Shown piece after piece: positions 21,447-32,079 of a stretch of DNA of 64,000 bases. The first letter of the stretch is position 1; each line of letters opens with the position of its first letter. Origin of the DNA: Porphyra umbilicalis (taxonomy: Eukaryota > Rhodophyta > Bangiophyceae > Bangiales > Bangiaceae); NCBI GenBank assembly GCA_002049455.2, contig KV918788.1, positions 248,001-312,000 of the forward strand, in the 5' to 3' direction. The notes under the pieces are model-generated. The model had not been told where the DNA came from. It ran no database searches and was given only the letters and a program-made list of their open reading frames with translations. Made by a program: the position numbers and the translations under genes.

Positions 21447-23250
21447 TCACTTCTTGGCTGCCTTCCGCATCTCGGCCGCGCGAAGGAGGTAGTTCTTGCA
21501 TGTTCTCTCTCCGACGATTGTCTCCCACTTGGAGCGCTTTGCGGGCCCCGCATACAGCACGCCGCCGAGATGGCGAGTACCGCGCGAGTACGTCAGAATC
21601 GGCTTCGCACGCCAGCGCCACTGCCCGCATAAAGCATGCCACGCGCCCTAACTCCGTCGCGCCGGGGTACATGACTGCATTTTGGCCATACCGACCGTGT
21701 CAGGCCTCCAGCCCCTGCTCCACATACAGCCCAATGCTTCCAACGCTCTACAGGACGTCGGGAGCATGGCGCATCAAAGTGCGCATCTTTGAGGAGATAG
21801 AGAGCCATAGGAAGCTGCTTTTGATGAGACCAACCATAGCGACGGTGTCGCTCCAGAACCGAGCTTCCTCGTCCGCGGAGATGACAGCCGCCCTATTCAG
21901 CGTCTTGCGCGCGCAGTTCCATAGCGCCCATGCGAAATCGTACGCTGCCAGGTGCCTCTCGGAGACCTTTCCCTGCGGCGCGGCGCAGACACCGGCGCAG
22001 TTGTCGCCAATTGTGTGGCAGTCGCGCCCCATAAAAAGCCCGCCGTCATAGGGCGTCGGCCGCACACGAACTTCGTCGTGCAGATGCCCGTCGAGCTCCA
22101 GAGCAAAGTCGGCTCCAGCCTGCTGTCCAGCTGCAGTGTCTTCACTCGCGGTCCGGAACACCATGACCGTTTCAATTGCAAAGCGCAAGTACCGATGGTT
22201 AACTCCTTGGGTCGTATGTGGAGGAATTGGTACGATCTGCTTCGGGTTGATCGCAAGTAGCGGGCTCCGCTCCACCGAGAAGCGGCGCTAGAAAGTGCCA
22301 GACTCACTCACAGGTGGCGTGATGCTGTCAACTGCCCTACGATCGGAGTAGTGAGTCGCCTTCCGCAGGTGTCGACTGACGAACAAGTCTTGAAGGGTCC
22401 CATACGCAGCGTCGAATACGGCTGGCGCACCACTGGGCGACCGAGTGCTCCTGCAAACTAGGCAGGGTTGCGTCGCAGACGCACCCTTGAGGCCGAGAAC
22501 GTCGCATGGTGCAGCGTAGTCGCTACCCAGCAGCTGTCACACGGGCCGACGCATACCACGCACCCAGACTCCGTCCGACAGCAGCGCGTCGAGCCGGGTA
22601 AGGTGGCTCTCCAGCATCAAAGCCAGGTCATCGTACTTGTGATCCAGACAAGAGCACACGCTCACAAAAGTGGTATTGGATGGACTGTTTGCGTGGGGTT
22701 GGTTGATAATTGTGGCAACAGTCTTCACCGTCCTAGGATCCCCGCCCTTGTCCAGCCCAAGAGTCACCTGCACGTCCGGCATCGAAGAGGGAGGCGAGCC
22801 CCGCAGGCCACCTACATCCGCTTCGTGTTCCGACGGAGTGGGCGTGAGCCGGGCTCTGTTCACGGGTCTTTCGATGAACAGGCCCGCGTCGCATAAGGCA
22901 GTGGCCTTCTCCTGGACGGCAGCCGAGAGGGAAGCGAGGTGGGCGCCAGAGCAAGTGACGAGCACTTGCTTGCCAGGCAGGCTGTTCATTGCTTTTCGGG
23001 CTTCGCGCAGTGTGAGAAGGCTGTGCAGACCACTGCGAGATCCTCCAAGAGCCAGTCGCCATCGGTTGAACCGACCTGGCTCATCGAAAACGTCGCTACC
23101 GGGCCCACCTGCTCTGACACAGAGCGGGACACGGGAGGGCGCGAGGGCCGCGTCCTTCCCCGCGGAGTTGTGGCCACATACCGTCGCGCCTTTGCGTGGA
23201 GCCGAAGCGCGTCGGCGCGGCGCTTGTTGCGCTGGCTCTTTCTCACCAGA
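21447..23250 (-). pseudogene. Transposase-like protein of an unnamed eukaryotic family
   Basis: Minus-strand gene of about 600 codons, in several frames. Readable motifs in order: VQVTLGLDKGG with TVKTVATIINQPHANSP (about 22690-22770); DVLGLKGASATQPCLVCR with a Cys pair (about 22440-22500); PLLAINPKQIVPIPPHTT (about 22205-22265); GLYVEQGLEAWHGRYGQN (about 21685-21745); and a basic C-terminus (KSKWETIV-like, then AAEMRKAAKK) ending at 21447. From memory, this order (LDKGG...NSP; GxxGAS..PC..C; IvPxPxH; EQGLEa.H.rf) is shared with repeated, uncharacterised proteins of sponges, cnidarians and nematodes that behave like transposon proteins. I cannot give the family a name. The copy is broken. Upstream (23251-23771) a minus-strand Ala/Pro-rich frame could be its N-terminus. 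Confidence 0.5.
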
Positions 23251-24780
23251 GCCTTGTGCGGCGACAGCTAACGTGCGTACAAGTGCACTCGCCCGTTCTT
23301 GTGCTTAAGGCGGATCTCTGGGCGTTCGCCTCGCAGCAGAATTGCGTGGGAAATGGGCTCAAGGACCAACGCATCTTGCTCCCCGCCATACTTCCCGGCC
23401 ATGAGGCCATAGAGGAATGCTTGGCAAGTGGGGATCGCCGGTTTGTCGGACCCCTGAACCGACGCGGATGAAGCGGCTGCGTCTGCCGTGGCAAGCTCCT
23501 GTGGACCAGAATCGATTGAATGCTTCTGCTGCGCCGTCGCTGCTACCGGAACGGGGGCTGGGGCAGTGAAGTGGCCTTCCACCCTCTGCATATATCGTAT
23601 CAGGAGGGGCGGGGTGTGTGGGGGTGGCGCATTCACACCACGGGGAAGAGCTTTCGCAACGAGCGCGGTGTCAAAGACGAGCTGTATCACGGGGGAGGAG
23701 GGGGGGGGGTATAAGCGGGGGGTAGAGCAGCTCTCTCGTTGCACCTCGCGCGCTTCTGCCTTGCGTGGCACAAGTCACAGACGCCGACGAGCGGGGTAGC
23801 GCCGCTCGCCGTCGTCGCCTGGACGCCCCGCCAGCAGCGGACAAACAGGCAGGCAAGCCGTATTGGATTGCGGAGACCCGGGTGGCGACGCACGGGCTAA
23901 GTCCAGCCAGAGAGCCATCCCTTTGGCAGGTTTACGAATTCAGCGGTGGCAGTCGCTACACTGGTACGCCCAGATTTTGTTTGGGGAAGCCTGGAGAACA
24001 TCCGCGGCGGATACGCTGCATGCATGCCAATCACAGAGAGTACACACAGAGAGCGATGCGGTACGGGATAACCAACAAGTTGAAAAGGGGGGCGGTGGGC
24101 GGGGGTGAGTCTCCTGCTCCGCGCACCTGCGAGCCAGCGGCAAGCACGCGCTCTCTCGCCCCTCCCCTCCTCATGTGGGCGCATCCTGTCTGGCACAATG
24201 AACAGCAATCTTACGCCGAAGCTTCTCCGGCTTTTGACATATTGAGTCCCTCCACAGAAAAACTGCGGCACCTCCGAACAGCGCGTGCAAGAGATTTGTG
24301 CCCTGGGAGCACCTGCACGGGACAGGATTGACGAGACGCGAGCGAGGCGTAATTCACCCCGGATCATGTCTGGACCTTCGCTGATTCTTGGACATTGGTC
24401 AGTCGTCCGAGAGAGGAGGGCAAAAAAAATGGGTACGCGGAAAAAAAAGGGGACGCGGCTCAATTGCTTCTCGACCACAAGAACATAAGCATTGCACAGA
24501 TGGGCTTTTCGGATGCCGGTGTAATCCACAGACACAGAAGAGCCGGCTGAACTAGGCGTGCGGCCTCGACGCTCCCTCGTCCCGAGGGTGTCGGCCCCCG
24601 AGGAGTGACAAGCGGATGACAACTCACAGGGCGCCACCGCCATCCAATGCTATAAGAAGGCCGATGTCGACAAGACGAGCCCAAGCGCGACTCGGCCAGA
24701 CGCCACGGCCGACGCCCCATACGGCGTGGCCACCGGATCTGCGGCGCCGGCCGCCGCGACGGCCGCCTTCGCGGCCATCA
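23251..24780. other. Region upstream of the transposase-like relic
   Basis: Includes a minus-strand low-complexity frame (23268-23771), a C-run- and G-run-bounded segment with a TATAAG sequence at 23711, and stop-rich sequence from 23900 to 24700. I see no recognisable gene. Element ends may lie here but none could be paired by eye. Confidence 0.35.
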
Positions 24781-24789
24781 TTCCGACAC

Positions 24790-26160
24790 TGACGTCAATC
24801 GCGCTGGGGACTGGGGACGTGCTGCTGCTGCCGTCCGCCGTCGCGGCGGCCACAGCGTTAAACGTGTTCGCAGGAGCAACCGTGCAGCGGCCGCGGATAT
24901 TCGACGGCAGCGCCGCCGAATTCGCGGCGTCCGAGGCCGTCACGGTGGCGAGTGAACCGCGGCAACGGGCGCGTCGACCGCCGGCGCCACCACCACCACC
25001 ACCGCGTCATTGTCGCTCGCGCAGGGATCAGGGGACGTGCTGCTGCCGTCATCGGCCATCGGTGTGGCCCCGTCGTCGAGCTCGGCGGGGATGGGTGCTG
25101 GGGTGCAGCGGGGGGTTTTCGGCGGCGCCGCCGCAGAATTGGCGGCGCCCATGCCTGTCACCGGCGCCGAGTTCGCCGCGGGGACGGCCGCGTTAACCGC
25201 AGCCGCCGCCACCAACACCATGCCATCGTCGCTCGCACAAGGCTCGGGGGATGTGGTGCTGGTGCCGTCGGCCATCGGTTTAGCCCCGGCGTTGAGCTGC
25301 GCAAGGGTGGCTGCTGGGGTGTGGCGGGGGCTTTTGGGCGGTGCCGCCTCCGAATTGGTGGCGCCAGCGGCCGTCACCGGCGACGAGTCGCCCGCCGCGA
25401 CGGCCGCGTCGACCGCCGCCGCCGCCACCACCACCACCGTGTCTTGGTTGCTCGTGCGGGGCTTAGGGGACGTGCTGCCGCTGCCGTTGGGCGTCGTTGT
25501 GGCTCCGGCATCGAGCTCGGCGGAGGTGGTAGCTGGGGCGCGGCGGGCGGTTCTCGTCCGCGCCGCGGCCGAATTTTCGGCGCCCACGGCCGTCATCGGC
25601 GGCCAGCAGGCGGCGGCAACTGCGTCATCCACCGCCGCCGCGGCTGTCATCGACAAGTTACTTTCGCCCGCGCGGGATCCTGGTGACCAATTGCTCCATC
25701 GACCACCACTGCGGCGATGACTACCACACAGTCTTTGCTCAAGCAGGTCGCGGCGGACCAGCTGCCTCTGCCATTGGCCGTTGGTGTGGTCTCGGCGTCG
25801 GGCTGGATCGGGGAGCTTGCTGGGGTGCGGCAGGGGGTTTTCGGCGTCGGCGCCGCCGACTTTGTGGCGCCAGCTAGTTGTTTCTTGCGGCGCGCTGGAG
25901 ACGTTGATGGTGGTATCGCGGGCTACTGCACGCACCTGTTCTGCGTTTTTGTCGCTCGCGCGCGGGGGGGGGGGGCGCTGCCGCCGCCGTCGGCCCCGAC
26001 TGATGCGTTGATCACCGTGGCGGCCACCACCACGACGCTGACGTTTCTCGTGTTGTTGGGGAGGGACCACGTGCGGCTACCGTTCGGCGTTGTCGTCACC
26101 GGAGATTCGGGCGCGGTCGCAGACGTTGTGAGGGCGCACCCCGCTGTGTTTTGGGGCAAG
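24790..26160 (-). repeat. 216-bp (72-codon) tandem repeat array
   Basis: Six to seven imperfect copies with anchor positions near 24810, 25025, 25240, 25459 and 25671, then more diverged copies to about 26100. Spacing is 212-219 bp, close to 216. The period is a multiple of three, so a repeated protein is possible. On the minus strand a 376-codon frame (24940-26070) reads the units as a Ser/Thr/Pro/Ala segment with a VVVVAAAAVDAAVAAGD-like core. On the plus strand the units read GSGDVLLPSSAIG...AAP.PVTGAE. The minus strand is open over more units. No domain is recognised and there is no convincing start, so this may be a decayed secreted-repeat gene or a mobile-element-derived array. Confidence 0.65.
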
Positions 26161-26306
26161 AGGCTGTCGCATTCTCGTCATCTTTGCCCCTTCCGGATGG
26201 CATGATATCAATAATCCCGCCTCTGGCGGTCCGCTTGGAGACCGAGGTGCGGTCACGGGCAGCGGCAACAACGGGGGGGGCGAGGGCTGTGGCTCAATAA
26301 TCGAGT

Positions 26307-27250
26307 GTGTCGTCGGGGAAGTGTGGTATGTGCGCCGCGGCCGCTGCTGCTACGGAGCTGACGGCGTCTGTGGCTCGTCCACTACCATTCGGGCCGACTG
26401 GTGCCGGTATATCGTCCGTGGCCGCGTCGTCCTTTTCACCTCTTCCCACCTCCACCGCGCGTGTCTCAGCGACTACTATGCCTGCTGCTGCCACTGAAGA
26501 TGGGGCTGCGTCCAACTCTCGGCCGGCGGTCGTCGCGCGGCTCTCTGACGAGGACACGCTCGAGCGTCGCACGGTGGTTCCGCTGCCGGTCTTCCGGATG
26601 CTGCAATGGCACATGGACTGGTGTGCTGAAGGCGCAGCCACGACGGCCCTGTGGGGCGGGAGCAGGTCTCTTTCATGCGGGATGCCTCCGTTGAGACCGT
26701 CAACGGAACCCTTGCCGCGATCAAGCCCTACTCTCAACACCCCCACCTGCGCAATGAGCCGTACGGCAGCAAGGCGAAAGGCATCCTGGAGCAGTACGAA
26801 TAGTACATGCCGCGTTGCTTTGTCCCGGACCAGTATGCTGTGGGGGTGGGCGGTCAAATTGGTGTTGTTGGTGGGGCTTGGAAGATACTTTGACTGGGGT
26901 CCGGCGACTCCCCATCCCAACAGCCCTGCCAACAGGTTCGCGGGAACGGTGGTGGTCGTGCTGCCTCTGAGTGCGTGGAGGGAACGGTCTCTCCGGCCGC
27001 GCTTTCAGGCAAGGCCGACTCCTTCGCGAATGTTTCAAGAATGCCGTGGGTGAGAGCGCTGCATGCAGCAGCGCTTGCTGACATCCTCCTGGGAGCCCCC
27101 TTCATGGGGAAGCTTCCAAAGATGTACTATGGGTGGGTGCTGCTCGCGAGCACGATGCCTGTGTCGAAGGACTTCTACTGGGAAGTGGATACTGTGAAGC
27201 GCAATGCCAAGGCTCTGGCCGCTCAGCGTGGAGATATACAAAATTGAAAA
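26307..27250 (+). pseudogene. Unidentified plus-strand relic
   Basis: Pieces in different frames read like protein: ARLSDEDTLERRTVVPLP with VFRMLQWHMDWC (about 26535-26630), SFMRDASVETVNGTLAAI with KPYSQHPHLRNEPYG (about 26670-26775), and KADSFANVSRMPWVRALH to the stop near 27247. No known family; the frame changes between pieces. It may be related to the adjacent tandem array or be a separate element remnant. Confidence 0.3.
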
Positions 27251-29289
27251 CGACTCACTATTCGGGCACATCAAAGCCCGTACAGTACAAAGAGGGGGAA
27301 GGTGACCCAATCGTCGAATCCCACAACAAAGCATCAGAAACAGAGGAGAGCGTGTCATCTGAGCACTGAGTTCCCCCGACGTACTCACTCCGAGTGTGGA
27401 GGAAGTTCCTAGAAAAGCGAGAAGCATCCGTCGTCACCCCGCAGCTCTTCATGCACATGATGTGCACATAATGCGTCTCCCCGGATAATAAACACGTTGG
27501 CCCCGGCTACGGCGATCGGCTCCACGACGGCAAAGCCTTGTCCTCTTGAAAATCTGAAAGTATGTCAAACCAAAACTCACCCCAAGACGATACAATAATA
27601 TCACAAGCCGAGCTCAATCCGGCGTGGACGGTCCGGTCAGCGCCGAGTAAGTCACGCCACGCCACCTCGCGGTCAGGGTACTGACTGGCCGTCGACGAGA
27701 TGCACGTCTTATGGTGCCCGATGGCTGCCGCGGCTTCTCAGTTTTGCTCCGCCAGGGCTGCCATTTTTTGTCGATTGCTTGCGTTGGCCCAGAAACTGCG
27801 TCGCGTCGAGCTTGGGTGTACTGGTCAGCCATCGCCACGTGCCGCTTGCGCGAGCGGTCGCAGTGCCGCAAGTCCCTGCGAAGCGTAGCATGGGTCCCGC
27901 AGGCGTATGTCTTGTGCGGGTAGATAGTCGCATGCTGTAGGGAAGGCACGCGCACTCCGGCTTTGACGATAACGCTGCCAAATAGCTCTCGCATCAAGAG
28001 CCCGATGACTTGAGTGTTTACTGGAGGGACCTCTGAGGCGGCCAGGGTGCTTGAAAATGCGACAGCGACCGAGGGGCGCTCATCCTTTGTTCCCTGGGGC
28101 CTCAAGACCTCAAACCTGGAGTGACGATACCACGCCGCCCCGTGCGCGCGGCAGATAAATACATGCTTTTGCATTTTCTTGTCTTCTCTGCCACTGCCGC
28201 CGTTTTCGATCTCCCTTGTTGTTGCTGATCACCGCCGGTGGCTCCCTTGCGTTTTTTTTTTTTTTTTGAAGTGGGAATGAAGGTGACGGCGGTGTGTTTG
28301 TGCACTCTGTGTTCGAGGCAGCTTGTCCCTCCACGACTTGAAACAGCATTTTACGCACTGTGGACGGGCGAGAAGAACTGATGCCGACAGCAAAGAGGTG
28401 CAATAAACTTCAGCGACCGCAAACTCAGTCCCGCGGCGCAGAAGAAAAACCGAGACAACAAAGAACAGGAGCAGCGAAGGTTTATATCAACGACACAGAG
28501 GGACAGGCCAAAGAACAAGGCACATGACCGAAGGAAAAGAAAGCAAGAAAAAAGAATGCAAGAGAAGAGGAGAAACAGAAGTGATCGGAACAGGAGGGGG
28601 GGTAGGGGGGCGGGGGGAGAGTGGGGCGGCAAAGGGGGGGGGTGGGGGGGACGCGGCGGCCGCAGCCGCGGCGACGGCGGCGTCGGTGGTGGGAGGGGGG
28701 GTGGGGGAGCTGCGGATCGCGGCGGCGACGTGGTCCGAGTCGACGACGCCGGCGTCCGGTCGACATTTGCGTTCTGATCGCCACAAAATTGATCATGTGA
28801 CCGCGACCGACCCAGAACGGGCCTGTGATCTGAAACGTCGGGCCATCGTTCAGGGATCAAGATGGGGCAAAAGATGCTACGATTCCCGATGATTTCGCAA
28901 TGGACTTGCCAGCGGTTCGAAATGGCGCGGAGGACTAGATCTACTGGTCTCTGTCCTGCTCGCACTGGGCTGTCAGATCAAGAGGGCGACGGGCCCGGGG
29001 CCGCGCTCTGATCACCGACCTGGACGTGTGACGCCTGCCACACGCGCCACGGGCAGAACAGCCAATTTGGTCGATGGGCCTGGCCCCCCGACGTGAAGGG
29101 CCCGTGAAGGCTCTGGAGAGCTCTTTGGTGTCATGCGTTGCCGTGTGTGATGGACCACCCAAAATCTATTGAGCACAGAAGTGGGTTTGAGACTTTTGCT
29201 GGGACACGTCACTTAACTTAAGCCGCGCTTGCAAGAAACCAGGAACATGTGAGACGCACTTTTGATGTCGGACGAGTGCTAGAGTTTTG
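27251..29289. other. Relic-rich region, no host gene recognised
   Basis: Contains a minus-strand open stretch at 27614-28174 (186 codons, no domain), a T run at 28252-28267, a G-rich low-complexity block at 28590-28720 and ordinary stop-rich sequence. Nothing can be assigned a function. Confidence 0.35.
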
Positions 29290-29347
29290 TGGAACGACTG
29301 CACGCTGGTGAATGATTGCAACCACTCTGCAACCGCCATATTTTGGA
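29290..29347 (-). repeat. End fragment of the TTGCTGACCTCC MITE family
   Basis: In reverse orientation it reads CTGACCTCCAAAA-TATGG, then GGTTGCAGAGTGGTTGCAAT, matching the left end of the 449-bp element at 11933 and the copy at 30805. Only about 60 bp are recognisable, so it is a truncated third copy. Confidence 0.75.
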
Positions 29348-30804
29348 GGTCAGAGACAGCGCAACACCAATGTCGTCGGCCGAAAAATCGTATACGTTGT
29401 GATCATCACCGGAAGCCCTGGCTGCCGGGGGGCTACTATTGCAACCCATTTGCTTGAGAGACCTCCACCTTTGGAGGCGTCTATCTCTGTTCACCTGGCA
29501 CACAAGAAGCTGACATTTTTAAAGTAAAGCGCCACACCTGCGCTCTCGGATTTTGTTGATTGGATCAATGCTGCTGCGGCATGCGACTCTGATGTGGTAC
29601 GGCAGGTGGAAAAGCTGCACAGTACAAAACAGAAAGGATGAATAGTGCCAGTGAGCCGGCTAGCTCCTCGCGCTCGTGGGTCGGCTTGCGCCTCTTCTGC
29701 CACATTTGGTCGCATCCAACAGAGTGGAAGGGCCCTTTCAATAACTGTCGAAAAGCTATCTTAGAATTGGAAAATGTAATTTTTTCGCGCGAACCGGTAT
29801 GGGCTGTCACTATCACAAAGCAGCATGCGAACCATGAAATATTATAACAAAGTAGCTGACGAAAGATGATTCGGCAGGCACAAACACAGCATGGCTACCA
29901 TGGTGCCCGTCGGCCGGCCCCCGCCGGTAGGGAGCTCAAACAACATTTGACGAGGCCCTCACCAGAGGATGTCCCAGGTGTACCCGTGTTGAAATGACGT
30001 GTACATCGCCGCGCCTCTAGACACCTGTAGACTGCTAGAACCTCAGTCGTTAAGCCTCCAGAAACACGGAGGAACAGATGTTCTTCATGCACACAGCACC
30101 TTTAATGCGATGCTCTCTATGGCAGATGTACCCCTCGGCATGGCTAGCGCCTGTGGGATTCTCCAGAAGAAAAGTCTTGCGGCTCTTTCCAGACGATGCA
30201 GTAGGTGTCCCCGCGAGCAAACGACGTGAAAAGCTCCACGCTGTACCTTCTGCCCTCCCGTTCATACTCAAATGCCGCGACTGTGCCATCATCCACGCTT
30301 CGCCCACCATCTCATCTAATGCTGCCACACTACCCTTCTGCACCCCACCTCGGCCGAGAGGGCCCGACCCGACCTGACACACCTAATCCCACCTGATCTC
30401 TCGCCACCGCACGCCACCCGCGCCTTCCCACCCCACCCGCGCAACGCCACCTCACCCGCGCCACCCCACTGCACGCCACACAACCTGCGCCACCCGCGCC
30501 ACGCCACCGCACCCGCGCCACGCCATAACAACCCACCGCACGGCACGGCACGCCACTCCGCCCCACCCCACCCGCTGAGCTCCACGACACCCCACCCCGC
30601 CCGCGCCACCCACACCACGCCGCCCCATCCGCGCTACGCCCCGCCGTGCCATCTCGACCCCCCACACGTCACCCCGCCCCACCCCATTCGATCAACCCCT
30701 CCAGACACCACCCCACTCCGGCCCACTCCACCCGCCCCACCTCGCCCCCTGTCGTAATTACTTTTCTGTTGTCATTCGTCTGAAAAAGCGTCAATGGTTT
30801 TGTA
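29348..30804. other. Intergenic region with C-rich simple repeat
   Basis: 29348-30380 holds no recognisable gene. From about 30380 to 30755 the plus strand is a degenerate CCACCCGCGCCACGCC-type array. All minus-strand frames there are Gly/Trp/Arg-rich and open because of composition, not coding. Confidence 0.5.
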
Positions 30805-31096
30805 TTACTGACCTCCAAAAAATAGCCGTTGCAGAGTGGTTGCAATCATTCACCAGCGTACATGGACCAATGGAAATGCTAGGATTCATGTGAGCTTCTT
30901 ACACAGTCTCCCCATGCAGCTCTGCGCACTGGAAACGCACATCAGGATCTCAAGAAATCTGAAAAAACTTGTTGATCTCGTGAGAAATCACAGGTTTGGC
31001 CCAGGTCTCCATGCCCTCTTCAGGCCCAAGCAAGCGGCCCAAAAAACTCAGAAAATCTCATTGTGGGTTGCAATGGCTCTGCGTGACTCTTGCAAG
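30805..31096 (+). mobile_element. Truncated copy of the 449-bp MITE family
   Basis: Starts after TA (30803-30804) with TTACTGACCTCCAAAAAATA and follows the left 280 bp of the element at 11933-12381 with scattered substitutions. The homology stops exactly where a GGGCGTG-rich hAT-like end begins (31097), so the right part has been lost or displaced. Confidence 0.8.
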
Positions 31097-32079
31097 TGGG
31101 GTTGTGCAACACGCCCGGGGCGTGCTAAATTACACGCCTGGGGCGTGCAATTTAACGTGTTTTGGGCGTGGCATGCCCTGCACGCCCAGAATTTTCGGGG
31201 CGTGATTGGGGCGTGCTTGAAAAAAAAGTACATCATTTCAAAGGCGCTCTTAGTGCGCCAGTCCACCGAATATTCTTCGGTGCAGTTCCGTGCCACCTTC
31301 GTTACTTTTTCAGGGCGCGGTATCTTACTGCTCCGTCGAGCGTCCACAAACAAAGTGCTCGACGCTATGAGGCGTGGGGACAATTTTTCTGTCGTGTGCC
31401 CACAAGCAAGGTGCTCGACGCCATGATGCGCGTGCGCCATCTGTGCGGGATGGGCACAGTAAGGGCCACCTGCTGTCATCAGCCAGGGAGGACGCAGAGG
31501 GGCTCTTCGATACGGGCGCCAATGAGGACGTTGAATGCGACGCATCGCGCGCCAGCCACGACCTGGCCGACGGCAGTGATGGAGGGGGCGCCGGCGGCGA
31601 GCTACGCGCGTCCTGAACGAGGAGGTCTCCCGATGCTCCACGGCTGGCGCCGGCGTCCCTGGACAGGACGTTGGTCGTCCTGGCGACGAGGACGCCCCCG
31701 CGGTCATGACCAAGAGTGATTTGATGGCGATCTGCTCTGGCTTTGTGCGTCGTGAGATGGGTGGGACTGCGGGCGGTGGGGCAGCCGGTGGAGGCCAGGC
31801 GAGCCGACGTCCCGTGATGCTGCAATGCATCTTTGACGCAGAGTGGCTGAGGCAAAGAGAGTGCATCGCGTGTTTTCCAGCATTTTTGTGGTCCTTTGAA
31901 GCATCCAACTTGCCAGAATATTGGGTACTTTGAACCGCCTATCAAGTGAGTGTCAAAACATGGGGGCTACATTAAGGGCGTGAAGAGGGGCGTGCCAATG
32001 TTGGGGGCGTGCAGAAGGGCGTGATTAGGCGTGCATCGCCCACCCCGCCACCCAAAAAGTGGCGTGATGCACAACCCTA
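31097..32079. mobile_element. hAT-like element with GGGCGTG subterminal repeats
   Basis: Ends are inverted: TGGGGTTGTGCAACACGCCC at 31097 and, reading inward from 32079, TAGGGTTGTGCATCACGCC. Dense GGGCGTG and GGCGTGC motifs fill the first and last 110 bp. The 8 bp outside the ends (CTTGCAAG and CCGGGGTG) differ, so there is no target duplication: the element may be a composite of two copies or its flank has been rearranged. The interior has open stretches on both strands, but no transposase motif is recognised. Confidence 0.65.

Noticed and set aside
28905-28935. tRNA-like T-arm sequence (GGTTCGAAATGG)
   Set aside because: No acceptor or anticodon stem can be drawn around it; no tRNA found elsewhere in the window.
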